Positions 1-7,131 of a stretch of 48,694 bases of DNA are shown in pieces. The position numbers and the translations under genes are program-made. The notes below the pieces were generated by a model. That model did no database searches, had not been told where the DNA came from, and was given only the letters and a program-made list of their open reading frames with translations. The DNA lies in assembly GCA_021732415.1 (NCBI GenBank), contig JAKFVC010000063.1, forward strand, positions 1 to 48,694, read 5' to 3'. The stretch comes from Planctomycetaceae bacterium. GTDB lineage: Bacteria; Planctomycetota; Planctomycetia; Planctomycetales; Planctomycetaceae. Numbering within the stretch: the stretch's first letter is position 1; each line of letters begins with the position of its first letter.

Positions 1-76
1 CCGCCTTCCCCGACCGAGCAACTTGAGGTCCCATCCCACGCGCCACATCAGCCAGATTCACGACTTCAAGCAACAT
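1..76 (-). CDS. AAA ATPase paralogue, 5' end only, cut by window edge
   Basis: Only the first 25 codons are inside the window. The start codon is the ATG read on the minus strand at 76-74, and the peptide begins MLLEVVNLADVARGMGPQVA. It matches the first residues of the complete ATPase gene starting at 7060, in opposite orientation, and the similarity continues through about 260 bases upstream of both starts. By analogy it should be a RepA-like P-loop ATPase, but no catalytic motif is visible here. Whether the rest of the gene exists to the left cannot be seen. Confidence 0.6.
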   Translation of the reverse strand, partial: MLLEVVNLADVARGMGPQVARSGKA

Positions 77-340
77 GCTGCACCCCATTCCGAAAGAGTC
101 GACAGCATCGTCCCGCGAACAACCCGCAGAAATCCCACGCTGCCGACTCAGTTCTACAGCACGCGGTCGCAGTCCGCGAAATTACGAAACGTGGACAAAT
201 CCAGGGGTTGGGGCCGCTCAAGAAGATTTCTGAGAGGCAAATTCCAGCGATCCACGCAGTTCAGTCACAATCTTAGAGCGGTGTGCGCCCTCGAACAGTC
301 GCGCAGATTCGCAGCAAGATTTAAACCCGACCAGAGATCC
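1..340. repeat. left copy of a large inverted repeat (partner 6802-7131)
   Basis: Read as reverse complement, 6802-7131 aligns with 1-340 at roughly 90 percent identity by eye. Both contain the ATPase start codon and about 260 bases upstream. Matching landmarks are the segment with AAAGAGTCGACAGCAT, the segment CCAGGGGTTGGGGCCGCTCA and GTGCGCCCTCGAACAGTC. Similarity fades near 340. The left limit is unknown because the window ends. Confidence 0.85.
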
Positions 341-549
341 TTCTGGGAGACGTCCGTCGCGGAACCAACTCCGGACCACTTCAACCGTTTTGCTCCTGAT
401 GGCAGGACGGTTCTACCTGGATGGTGATCAGCGGCCTCAGTCGCGTTGCCGACGATGTTTTTTTGAAACACGAACCCGTCGATTAGTAAACAGATCTTGT
501 CGTTGCAACTTATTCAGGGGGCATGACTTGCAGTAATCGTAAAGAATTG
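341..549. other. intergenic DNA, no gene seen
   Basis: Between the inverted repeat and the promoter of the Gly-Gly-Ser repeat gene there is no open frame with family-like composition. A short T-run near 461 is not preceded by a convincing hairpin. I see nothing else to annotate. Confidence 0.5.
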
Positions 550-579
550 TTGACACCTTTGGCACGCGACCTGCCTAAT
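550..579 (+). promoter_or_regulatory. candidate sigma70 promoter of the GGS-repeat gene
   Basis: TTGACA at 550-555 is a perfect -35 hexamer. CCTAAT at 574-579, 18 bases downstream, is a weak -10. It lies about 75 bases upstream of the ATG at 656. The -35 is seen directly; promoter activity is inferred. Confidence 0.4.
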
Positions 580-655
580 GTTTCATTCATCAAATGGATC
601 GAGGGATCCAATAATTAACCCAAACGCGTCAGTTTCTGAGAAAGGTCGTACACCC

Positions 656-1048
656 ATGAGCAACACCACCAGCAAGAAATCACGATTCCACATCGAACGC
701 CTCGAAGACCGTATTGCCCCCAGCGTGTACGCCTGGGGTGGCGATTCGTGCTGCGATAACGGCGGTAGCAACCATGGCGGCAGTAACCACGGTGGCAGTA
801 ACCACGGTGGCAGCAACCATGGCGGCAGCAATAAGTGTGGCGGCAGTGACCATGGTGGCAGCCACAAGTCTGGCGGCAGCAACCACGGCGGCAGCAACAA
901 GTGCGGTGGCAGTGATAAGAAGGGCGGCAGTGTTAAGTGTGGTGGTAGCGACAAGAAGGGTGGTAGCAACAAGTGCGGTGGCAGCGATAAGAAGGGTGGC
1001 AGCCACAAGGTCGCCTGTGCTCCTCCCCCCAAGACCAAGTGCAAATAG
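656..1048 (+). CDS. LEDR-motif, Gly-Gly-Ser repeat Cys/His-rich protein
   Basis: This 130-residue protein has a basic N-terminus followed by IERLEDRIAPS, a variant of the LEDR/LEPR-XLL N-terminal motif seen on exported planctomycete proteins. The remainder is about fifteen tandem units of five or six residues beginning with GGS, such as GGSNH, GGSNKC and GGSDKK, then a CAPPPKTKCK-like tail. Eight cysteines, many histidines and many lysines are present, so metal binding, cross-linking or side-chain modification is possible. The ATG at 656 is chosen because the LEDR motif should lie near the N-terminus; an in-frame ATG at 578 would overlap the promoter. It is monocistronic, with a strong terminator at 1125. 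The function is not known. Its neighbours at 1251-4234 make it a candidate precursor or cargo for processing and export. The 15-18 base DNA repeats are prone to slippage. Confidence 0.75.
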   Translation: MSNTTSKKSRFHIERLEDRIAPSVYAWGGDSCCDNGGSNHGGSNHGGSNHGGSNHGGSNKCGGSDHGGSHKSGGSNHGGSNKCGGSDKKGGSVKCGGSDKKGGSNKCGGSDKKGGSHKVACAPPPKTKCK

Positions 1049-1124
1049 TCGGTCGGCGTGGTTCCCTAAGTTCTTAGTCCGCAATGTGATTGCCGGTATT
1101 AAGAATGGAATCATCTGAAGAAAT

Positions 1125-1166
1125 GGCAGCCCAGCGACCCTCGCGTCCGGGCTGCCTTTTTCTTTT
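1125..1166 (+). terminator. rho-independent terminator after the GGS-repeat gene
   Basis: GGCAGCCC at 1125-1132 pairs perfectly with GGGCTGCC at 1149-1156 across a 16-base loop. TTTTTCTTTT follows directly at 1157-1166. It separates the small gene from the next genes on the same strand. Confidence 0.9.
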
Positions 1167-1250
1167 ACTTCATGAGCTATGTTTACGATGCGTGCGTAGC
1201 GGTTGATCCAAACGTGCGTTTCCTTCACACACAATTGGTCCGAGGTCAAC

Positions 1251-1673
1251 ATGTCCGCTGCAGCAAAATCCGAGTGTCCGCACTGCGTCTCCGGCCGTGA
1301 AACGTTTTGGTACATGGCCCATAAGTATCTATACGACGTCGATCTCGCGCGTACGCTGGTGCGTGATGGGCGGGAAGAAGTGGAACTCGACGACGAAAGT
1401 GTGCAGCATTCCGTCGACACGAGTGTGATCCACGCCGGGCACCTGCCGCACGTGAATACGAAATACCCGGGCATCATTGCCCACATCACCTACCGCACGG
1501 AAACGGGTGAGCTGGTGCGCGGACACGTGCTGATCGACGGCCACCACCGAGCGGCCCGCTGTCTACAACTGCAGATTCCGTTCTTCGTCTATCTGCTGAC
1601 GGAGGAAGAGAGCGAAACGGTGTTGCTGAAAAGTCCTATGAAACCCGAGCTGGCATCGACCACCTCATCCTAG
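1251..1673 (+). CDS. ParB/sulfiredoxin-like small protein
   Basis: This 140-residue soluble protein has a central segment, VLIDGHHRAARCLQLQIP, that resembles the GHR / GERR box of the ParB/Srx fold (ParB N-terminal domain and sulfiredoxin-like phosphotransferases). The N-terminus carries a CPHC pair (ECPHCVSGRE). The start at 1251 (MSAAAK) is preferred over an upstream ATG at 1203 because GAGG lies about six bases before it. It sits 59 bases upstream of the protease-transporter gene on the same strand, so co-transcription is likely. A nucleotide-binding or modifying role in peptide maturation is only an inference. A DNA-binding role seems less likely, since no helix-turn-helix is evident. Confidence 0.6.
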   Translation: MSAAAKSECPHCVSGRETFWYMAHKYLYDVDLARTLVRDGREEVELDDESVQHSVDTSVIHAGHLPHVNTKYPGIIAHITYRTETGELVRGHVLIDGHHRAARCLQLQIPFFVYLLTEEESETVLLKSPMKPELASTTSS

Positions 1674-1732
1674 TCGCGGACCTCCCCGGCATATTTCCGG
1701 CCCCTGACGCTCGGTGCGAGCGAGATTCCCCT

Positions 1733-4234
1733 ATGGCGACCGCTGTTGCAGAACCGGTGCCCGCGTCGGCGGCAGCGCCGAAGAGGCGACCGCTCCCTGG
1801 CCGGCGCGACGATCTGGTCGTGCGTCCGGTCGCCGGGAATCAGTACGTTATTAAAGATCCGGTCACCGAAGCCTATTTTCAAATCGGTGAGCAGGAATGG
1901 TTTCTGCTGTCGCAGCTGGACGCGACCGCGACCTCCTCCTCCGTGCTGAATGCCTTCGAGGCCAAATTTGGTGAAGAGTTGTCGTCGGAAGATCTCAACG
2001 ACTTCATCGAGATGGTATCGCAGCGCCATCTGTTAAAGGACAAAGCAGGCACCCGACCGCGCAGCAAGAGTTATGTCGACTCAGAAGATGAGAACTGGAA
2101 TGACGCATCGGCCGGCAGCGGCAAGAAGTCCAGGCAGAGTATCCTCTACTGGCGCTACAATTTGTTCGATCCCGACCGCCTCTTCAATCGGGTTGAACCC
2201 TTACTCCGCTGGGTGTGGACTCTCGAATTCTTCGTAGTCTCGTGTATTGCGATCACGGCGGCAGGCGCGGAACTGTGGGCGCATCGCTTGTCGTTTCTGG
2301 CGGCATTCCCCCAAGCGATGCGCTGGGAGACATTTGCGTTCGTCTGGTTCACGTTGATCGTGGCGACAATCTGCCATGAATTCGCCCACGGCCTGACCTG
2401 CAAGCATCATGGCGGCGAGGTCCACGAGGTGGGCTTCCTGATGATGTTTTTCACGCCTTGCCTCTATTGCAACGTGTCCGATGCCTGGCTGATTCCCAGC
2501 AAGTGGCACCGCTTGTGGGTGACCCTGGCCGGAGCCTGGTGCGATTTGTGTATCTGGGCCCTGGCGACGTTTGTCTGGCGGCTGACGGTGATGGACTCCT
2601 TCGTTAACTACCTGGCGTCGGTTGTGCTGTCGGTCTGTGGCGCCCGCGTGTTTATGAATTTCAATCCACTATTAAAACTCGACGGCTACTACCTGCTGAG
2701 TGACTGGCTGGAGATCCCGAATCTGCGTGGTCGCAGCTGGGAGCGTTGGCTGGGGTGGCTGCGCTGCGTCCTATGGGGTGCACCGCGACCTCCTCCGGCT
2801 CCGCGTGACTTTGCCGTCACATTGTATGGCATGATCAGCTGGACGTTTTCGCTGATGTTCCTGATCTTCGTGTTCGTCAATGTGACCCGACTGGCCCAAT
2901 CGCGGGGCGGACTAATAGGTGTCGCAATCGCTCTATTTCTGGCAACTTTCACGATCAAACGTCTGTTTCGAGGCTTTAACGGTGGCGAGGTTCGCAAGAT
3001 GATCACTGGACGACCCATTCGGATTGCAATGTGGCTGACGCTGCTGATCGCGGTGCCCCTCGTCATGGGGGCTGTGCGCATTGATGAGCGTGCGGGTGGC
3101 ACCTTTCATGTGCGGACCGGCAAGCGGCTGGAAGTCCGGGCCGAAGTCGCGGGCTTCTTGAAAGAGGTGCAGTTCGATGAAGGCGATAAGGTCTCTTCAG
3201 GAGCCCTGGTCGCTCGCATAGAGGTCCCCGATTTGCAAAGCCTGATTACTCAGAAGGCCGCCGAAGTACGCGAAGTCCAGGCCAATCTGCAGCGTTTGGA
3301 GATCGGATCCCGCCCGGAAGAAGTTCAGGAGCAGCGGGCCAAGGTCGATCGGGCGCGTCAATGGCGCGACCTGGCCGTCAAAGATCTGGAACGTGCCCAG
3401 CAGGGATTAAAAGAAGAATTGGCCCGATTTGATCAGCAGATCACTCTGCATCAGGCCGAGGTCGCGTTTGCCCAGCAGTCGGTCACCATATCGGAGCGGT
3501 TGTATCGAAAGGGAGTTCTCGCGGGCGAGCAATTGCGATCGGAAAAGAAAAAGGTCCAGATGGCGGAAGGCTTGTTGCAGCAGGCTCTCTCTCAGAAGAG
3601 AACGCGCGAAGCGTCGGGGAATCTGCAGTTCGAAGCGGAACTCGCGAAACGCGTGAAGGACCTGGCCGATACCGAAGCCTCCCTGGCCTTGTTGACAGCT
3701 GGTGCCCGTCCCCAGGAGATTGAAGCGGAACGTGCGCGATTGGAGAAGTTTCAAGAAGAGCTCGACTATAATCGCGATCTGCAGTCGAAACAGGTACTGC
3801 GTTCCACGCTGACCGGCTTCGTGACGACTCCGCGGCTGCGGGAGAAGGTGGGTCAGTTTCTGGAAAAAGGAACACTAATCTGTACGATCGAGGATTTGAC
3901 CAGTCTCGAGGCCGAAATCGACATCCCTGAGGACAAGATGGAGGGCGTGCAGGTCGGACAGACAATCAACTTGAAAGCCCGGGCCTTTCCCCTGCAAACA
4001 TTCACCGGCCGCGTCGATCGGATCGCACCCATTGCCACGGCGGCAGCTGAGGGGACCGCGGCCGCCGCCGGTCAGCAAGGCACCGTCACCGTGTATTGTC
4101 GAGTCGACAATCCGGAGTCCCAGCTGCGGTCTGGCATGAGTGGCTACGGGCGCATCTACCGCGGCCAGCAGACCCTGCGAAGCATGGCCGGAATGCAGAT
4201 TCTGCGCTATGTGCGGACTGAGTTCTGGTGGTGA
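1733..4234 (+). CDS. PqqD-like / M50 metalloprotease / HlyD membrane-fusion protein
   Basis: This 833-residue fusion has three parts. Residues about 27-103 resemble a PqqD-like domain, the fold used as a peptide-recognition element in RiPP pathways. Residues about 150-450 form a multi-pass YydH-type site-2 protease core with zinc motif H215-E-F-A-H219 and the distal LDGYY motif at 316-320, whose Asp317 is the third ligand. After a membrane segment near 430-447 comes an HlyD/RND-adaptor region: a biotinyl-lipoyl-like half, a long coiled coil (about 500-670), the second half and a beta-barrel. Such proteins are predicted to sit in the inner membrane, cleave a peptide and link to a TolC channel. 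A TolC-like gene converges from the other side, 21 bases away. All catalytic residues are present. Domain edges are read by eye; the PqqD-like call is the least certain. Confidence 0.85.
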   Translation: MATAVAEPVPASAAAPKRRPLPGRRDDLVVRPVAGNQYVIKDPVTEAYFQIGEQEWFLLSQLDATATSSSVLNAFEAKFGEELSSEDLNDFIEMVSQRHLLKDKAGTRPRSKSYVDSEDENWNDASAGSGKKSRQSILYWRYNLFDPDRLFNRVEPLLRWVWTLEFFVVSCIAITAAGAELWAHRLSFLAAFPQAMRWETFAFVWFTLIVATICHEFAHGLTCKHHGGEVHEVGFLMMFFTPCLYCNVSDAWLIPSKWHRLWVTLAGAWCDLCIWALATFVWRLTVMDSFVNYLASVVLSVCGARVFMNFNPLLKLDGYYLLSDWLEIPNLRGRSWERWLGWLRCVLWGAPRPPPAPRDFAVTLYGMISWTFSLMFLIFVFVNVTRLAQSRGGLIGVAIALFLATFTIKRLFRGFNGGEVRKMITGRPIRIAMWLTLLIAVPLVMGAVRIDERAGGTFHVRTGKRLEVRAEVAGFLKEVQFDEGDKVSSGALVARIEVPDLQSLITQKAAEVREVQANLQRLEIGSRPEEVQEQRAKVDRARQWRDLAVKDLERAQQGLKEELARFDQQITLHQAEVAFAQQSVTISERLYRKGVLAGEQLRSEKKKVQMAEGLLQQALSQKRTREASGNLQFEAELAKRVKDLADTEASLALLTAGARPQEIEAERARLEKFQEELDYNRDLQSKQVLRSTLTGFVTTPRLREKVGQFLEKGTLICTIEDLTSLEAEIDIPEDKMEGVQVGQTINLKARAFPLQTFTGRVDRIAPIATAAAEGTAAAAGQQGTVTVYCRVDNPESQLRSGMSGYGRIYRGQQTLRSMAGMQILRYVRTEFWW

Positions 4235-4255
4235 CCGACACGGCGTTCGAACGGG

Positions 4256-6181
4256 CTAGTAGCCATACCGTCCCGGAAGCGGCCGCGGGGTCGGCACGGC
4301 GGGTGGCCGCGCCGTGCCCGGTGGGGCGACTGGTGGAGCACCGGTGCCCGCGTCGAGATTCCAGATCTCCGGATCGATCACCCGCTCGCTTTCGGGCAGC
4401 CAGCGGCTCTTCCGGGCCTGTGTGATCGGGTCGCCTTCCAACTGAATGTCATAGTTAGCCAGCAACGTTCCCTGAACTTCCTGCAGGGTCGCCAGCAACG
4501 TGTTGTATTGCGCCAGCAACTGGGCCCGCGACGTGATCGAATCGGCCTGCGAACGCAACGACAACAGGTAGTCATTGAGTGCCGCCAGTAACCAGTCCCC
4601 ACCGTCGCTGCTGGGGGGCGGATCTTCGTAGCGCCCCCGGGACCCTTCCATCCAGATCGCCGATTCTTCCACACGCGTCTTGGCCTCGTCGTACTGATAG
4701 CGAACCGATTCGAGCTGCCGCAGGACGTCACTCAGGCGGTGGGCCGTGGCATGCATTTTCTGACGCAGAATGATTCGCTCACGGGTCAGTTCCAGTTCGG
4801 CCGCGTGCAGATTCGCACGGGCGGCTCGGCGGCCGATCGGCACTGAGAACGACGCCCCCGCGGTCCAGTCGGTGTACTTGTTCTGAAACATCATATCCAG
4901 CGAATCACCCACGTTGTCGCTGAGACCATTGCTCCGATACAGCCCCTGCAGATCGAACTGCGGCTTGAAGCCATTCTCCGCGACCAGCAGGTTCATTTCA
5001 CCGATCCGAATCCCCAGCCGTTGACGCATCAGTTCCGGCCGGTTGTCGGCCGCGGTATGGATGATTTGCACGGGGTCAAAATTCAGCGGTGATTCCGAAG
5101 CGCGATCCGTGGGGTCAATCGTCAGTCCGTCGTTGGGAGCCAGCCCCAGCAGATTCCGCAGGTGCAATTCCTGGTTCAGGGCATTCGAACGCGCTTCAAT
5201 GGCAGCTTGCCGAAATGCCGCTTGCTGCGTCCGTGCCTTGGCCACTTCCGCCCGGATCGTCCGCTCTTCCTCGAGTCGCTCCTGCTGAATGCGTACAATG
5301 CCGTCGAGCAGTGGCAACAGATCTTCAATCGCCTGCAATGCGGCCCGCGCGGCCTGCAATGACCAGTAAGCTTCCTCGACGCTGCGGACCAGGGACAAGG
5401 TCGCCTGCTTCACATCCCAGATCGACTGGTCGGCCTGCAACTGCGCGATCCGGATAGGAGCGCGATTCACGTCGATCCCGGCGCCGCGCAGCAACGGCTG
5501 CTTGATGTACAGCTCTGTGTTCGACGCGTACTTGGGGTTGTAGAGCCCGCTGGTCCCGTTGGGGAAAAAGAGATATCCCGGGTTCGGATTGTAGGCGACC
5601 GACGTCGTCGCCCCCGTGGCCCATGGTTTGACCAACGCGGCCGAGAACGTGGCATCGTCACGGCGAGTATTGGCGGGAATGCCAGGGCCGAACACGGTGG
5701 CCGGAGGTTGATTGAATCGATCCGCGCTGTAATTCAAATTCACGCTGGCATCGAACGCCGCCACCGCCGCATCCCGGGTCGCCTGGAAGATGGCGGGGTC
5801 ATAGTTCGTGACCCCCGTCGACGTGACTTGGTCCCCCTCCAGCGTCCGAATGACCTGGGAATTCCGCAGGGCAATATTCACCGCCTCACGCAGAGTCAGG
5901 GGCCAGAACTCGTTCGTCTCGGGAGTGACGACGATTTCGGGAAGCGGGATACTTGGGAGATTTGTGGGAAGTACGGCCTCCGCGTAATGACGGTTCAACA
6001 CCGATAGTTCCGGCGTCAGACTGACCACCGATTCCGCGGTGACCGCCGATTGCGTGGGGCGTAGCGGGGCCCACTGACAACCAGCCACCAGCAATCCGAC
6101 GGCCAGGATCAGCGTTTCACGTGTGCTCGGTATTCGACTTAAACAGGAACGAATCAAGCGCACCCTCTCCGCAATCGACAA
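4256..6181 (-). CDS. TolC/OprM-family outer-membrane efflux lipoprotein
   Basis: This 641-residue protein has a basic N-terminus, a hydrophobic stretch and a lipobox LVAGC with the lipidated Cys at residue 35. Two outer-membrane efflux repeats follow, with long amphipathic helices (for example around EAYWSLQAARAALQAI) and family-like strand segments such as ATGATTSVAYNPN. The C-terminal tail is proline-rich. It should form the outer-membrane channel for an HlyD-type adaptor. The gene is convergent with the M50-HlyD fusion, with stops 21 bases apart, so the two belong together by position but need separate promoters. The start at 6181 leaves a normal lipoprotein signal. No transporter ATPase is adjacent, so the energising partner is unknown. 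Confidence 0.9.
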   Translation of the reverse strand: MSIAERVRLIRSCLSRIPSTRETLILAVGLLVAGCQWAPLRPTQSAVTAESVVSLTPELSVLNRHYAEAVLPTNLPSIPLPEIVVTPETNEFWPLTLREAVNIALRNSQVIRTLEGDQVTSTGVTNYDPAIFQATRDAAVAAFDASVNLNYSADRFNQPPATVFGPGIPANTRRDDATFSAALVKPWATGATTSVAYNPNPGYLFFPNGTSGLYNPKYASNTELYIKQPLLRGAGIDVNRAPIRIAQLQADQSIWDVKQATLSLVRSVEEAYWSLQAARAALQAIEDLLPLLDGIVRIQQERLEEERTIRAEVAKARTQQAAFRQAAIEARSNALNQELHLRNLLGLAPNDGLTIDPTDRASESPLNFDPVQIIHTAADNRPELMRQRLGIRIGEMNLLVAENGFKPQFDLQGLYRSNGLSDNVGDSLDMMFQNKYTDWTAGASFSVPIGRRAARANLHAAELELTRERIILRQKMHATAHRLSDVLRQLESVRYQYDEAKTRVEESAIWMEGSRGRYEDPPPSSDGGDWLLAALNDYLLSLRSQADSITSRAQLLAQYNTLLATLQEVQGTLLANYDIQLEGDPITQARKSRWLPESERVIDPEIWNLDAGTGAPPVAPPGTARPPAVPTPRPLPGRYGY

Positions 6182-6397
6182 ATTATCCGGTTAATTATCG
6201 ACTTACGAATTTTCCGACCTGAAAGAAATTAAGGGTTAGGATGACATTAACGATTAAGGTGTTTGAAAATAAGAAGCGATGGAGATCTGGGCGATAAACG
6301 TCGAGGTTGTGACAATACGGACACCACTGCAAATCGGCAGAATTTGCCGAAAGTGGGACAGGGTGGCACTGGTTTTGAACGCAATAAAATGAAAATC
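6182..6397. other. intergenic DNA upstream of the TolC-like gene
   Basis: This AT-richer stretch should hold the minus-strand promoter of the TolC-like gene, but I could not pick a convincing pair of hexamers. Towards 6362 it contains the first GTGGCACTG word of the repeat family that follows. Confidence 0.4.
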
Positions 6398-6536
6398 GTG
6401 GCACTGTTTCACGACTGTACTCGGTCGTTAAGCAGTGTTTCTCTGGATGCGTTACTCACTCAGAGCACTGCTTAGGTGCGGCGAGCATGCCGTAATCCAA
6501 ATTCGAGCCAACCGCGCCGCACCGAAACAGTGGCAC
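6398..6536 (+). repeat. 139-bp dispersed element, copy A
   Basis: It starts with GTGGCACTGTTT and ends with AAACAGTGGCAC, a terminal inverted repeat of about 12 bases. Inside lie ACTGTACTCGGTCG, AAGCAGTG and GCACTGCTTAGGTGCGGCG, in the same order as in copies B and C. It encodes no protein. The size and ends resemble a non-autonomous (MITE-like) element or a compound REP sequence. Confidence 0.75.
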
Positions 6537-6608
6537 AAGATTGGGGCGCGGTGGCACTGGTTGTTTGGGCGGGGTGGCACTGTTTTGCCTGCCACATGAG
6601 GCGAGGTC
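6537..6608. repeat. extra end-fragments of the 139-bp element
   Basis: This spacer between copies A and B contains two more GTGGCACTG words, at about 6552 and 6573. This suggests nested or partial element ends. Confidence 0.5.
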
Positions 6609-6747
6609 GTGGCACTGCTTCGCGACTGTACTCGGTCGCTAAGCAGTGGTTCCGTAGGCTTACGAGCGTCCACGAGCACTCCTTAGGTGCGGCGGCGACG
6701 TCCAATCCAAAGTTAGCCGCGATTGCGCCGCCCCGAAGCAGTGGCAC
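6609..6747 (+). repeat. 139-bp dispersed element, copy B
   Basis: It has the same length and orientation as copy A. Ends are GTGGCACTGCTT and GAAGCAGTGGCAC. The internal words ACTGTACTCGGTCG, CTAAGCAGTGG and TTAGGTGCGGCGG are conserved. Confidence 0.8.
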
Positions 6748-6801
6748 GAATTCGCGGGATGTCCCAGGTGGCTTCCGCAACTTAGGTCCACAAGAGGCAT
6801 C

Positions 6802-7131
6802 TCTGGTCGGCTTTGAATCGGCTGCGAATCTGCCGGACTGTTCGAGGGCGCACATCCCTTAGAGATTGCGTGTGAGCTGCGTGGGTCGCTGGAATTTGCC
6901 TCTCGGGAATCTTCTTGAGCGGCCCCAACCCCTGGAGTTGTCCACGTTTCGTGATTTCGCTGGCTGCGGCTGCGTGCTGTAGAACTGAGGCGGCAGCGTG
7001 GGATTTCTGCGGGTTGTTCGCGGGACCATGCTGTCGACTCTTTCGGAACGGGGTGCAGCATGTTGCTTGAAGTCGTGAATCTGGCTGATGTGGCGCGTGG
7101 GATGGGACCTCAAGTTGCTCGGTCGGGGAAG
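6802..7131. repeat. right copy of the large inverted repeat (partner 1-340)
   Basis: It spans about 260 bases upstream of the ATPase start and about the first 24 codons of the gene. It is the reverse complement of 1-340 with scattered substitutions. Conservation of the untranslated part is as high as that of the coding part. Confidence 0.85.

Noticed and set aside
750-1010. Short regularly spaced repeats that look CRISPR-like
   Set aside because: Units are 15-18 bases, coding, with no spacers; it is a coding minisatellite.
1203-1250. Earlier start for the ParB-like protein
   Set aside because: The extra residues lack family-like character and the ATG at 1251 has a better ribosome site.
680-1489. 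Minus-strand open frame of 269 codons over the GGS-repeat gene
   Set aside because: It is the mirror of a low-complexity repeat, Ala/Thr-rich, and runs through the terminator; the plus strand has a start, an export motif and a terminator.
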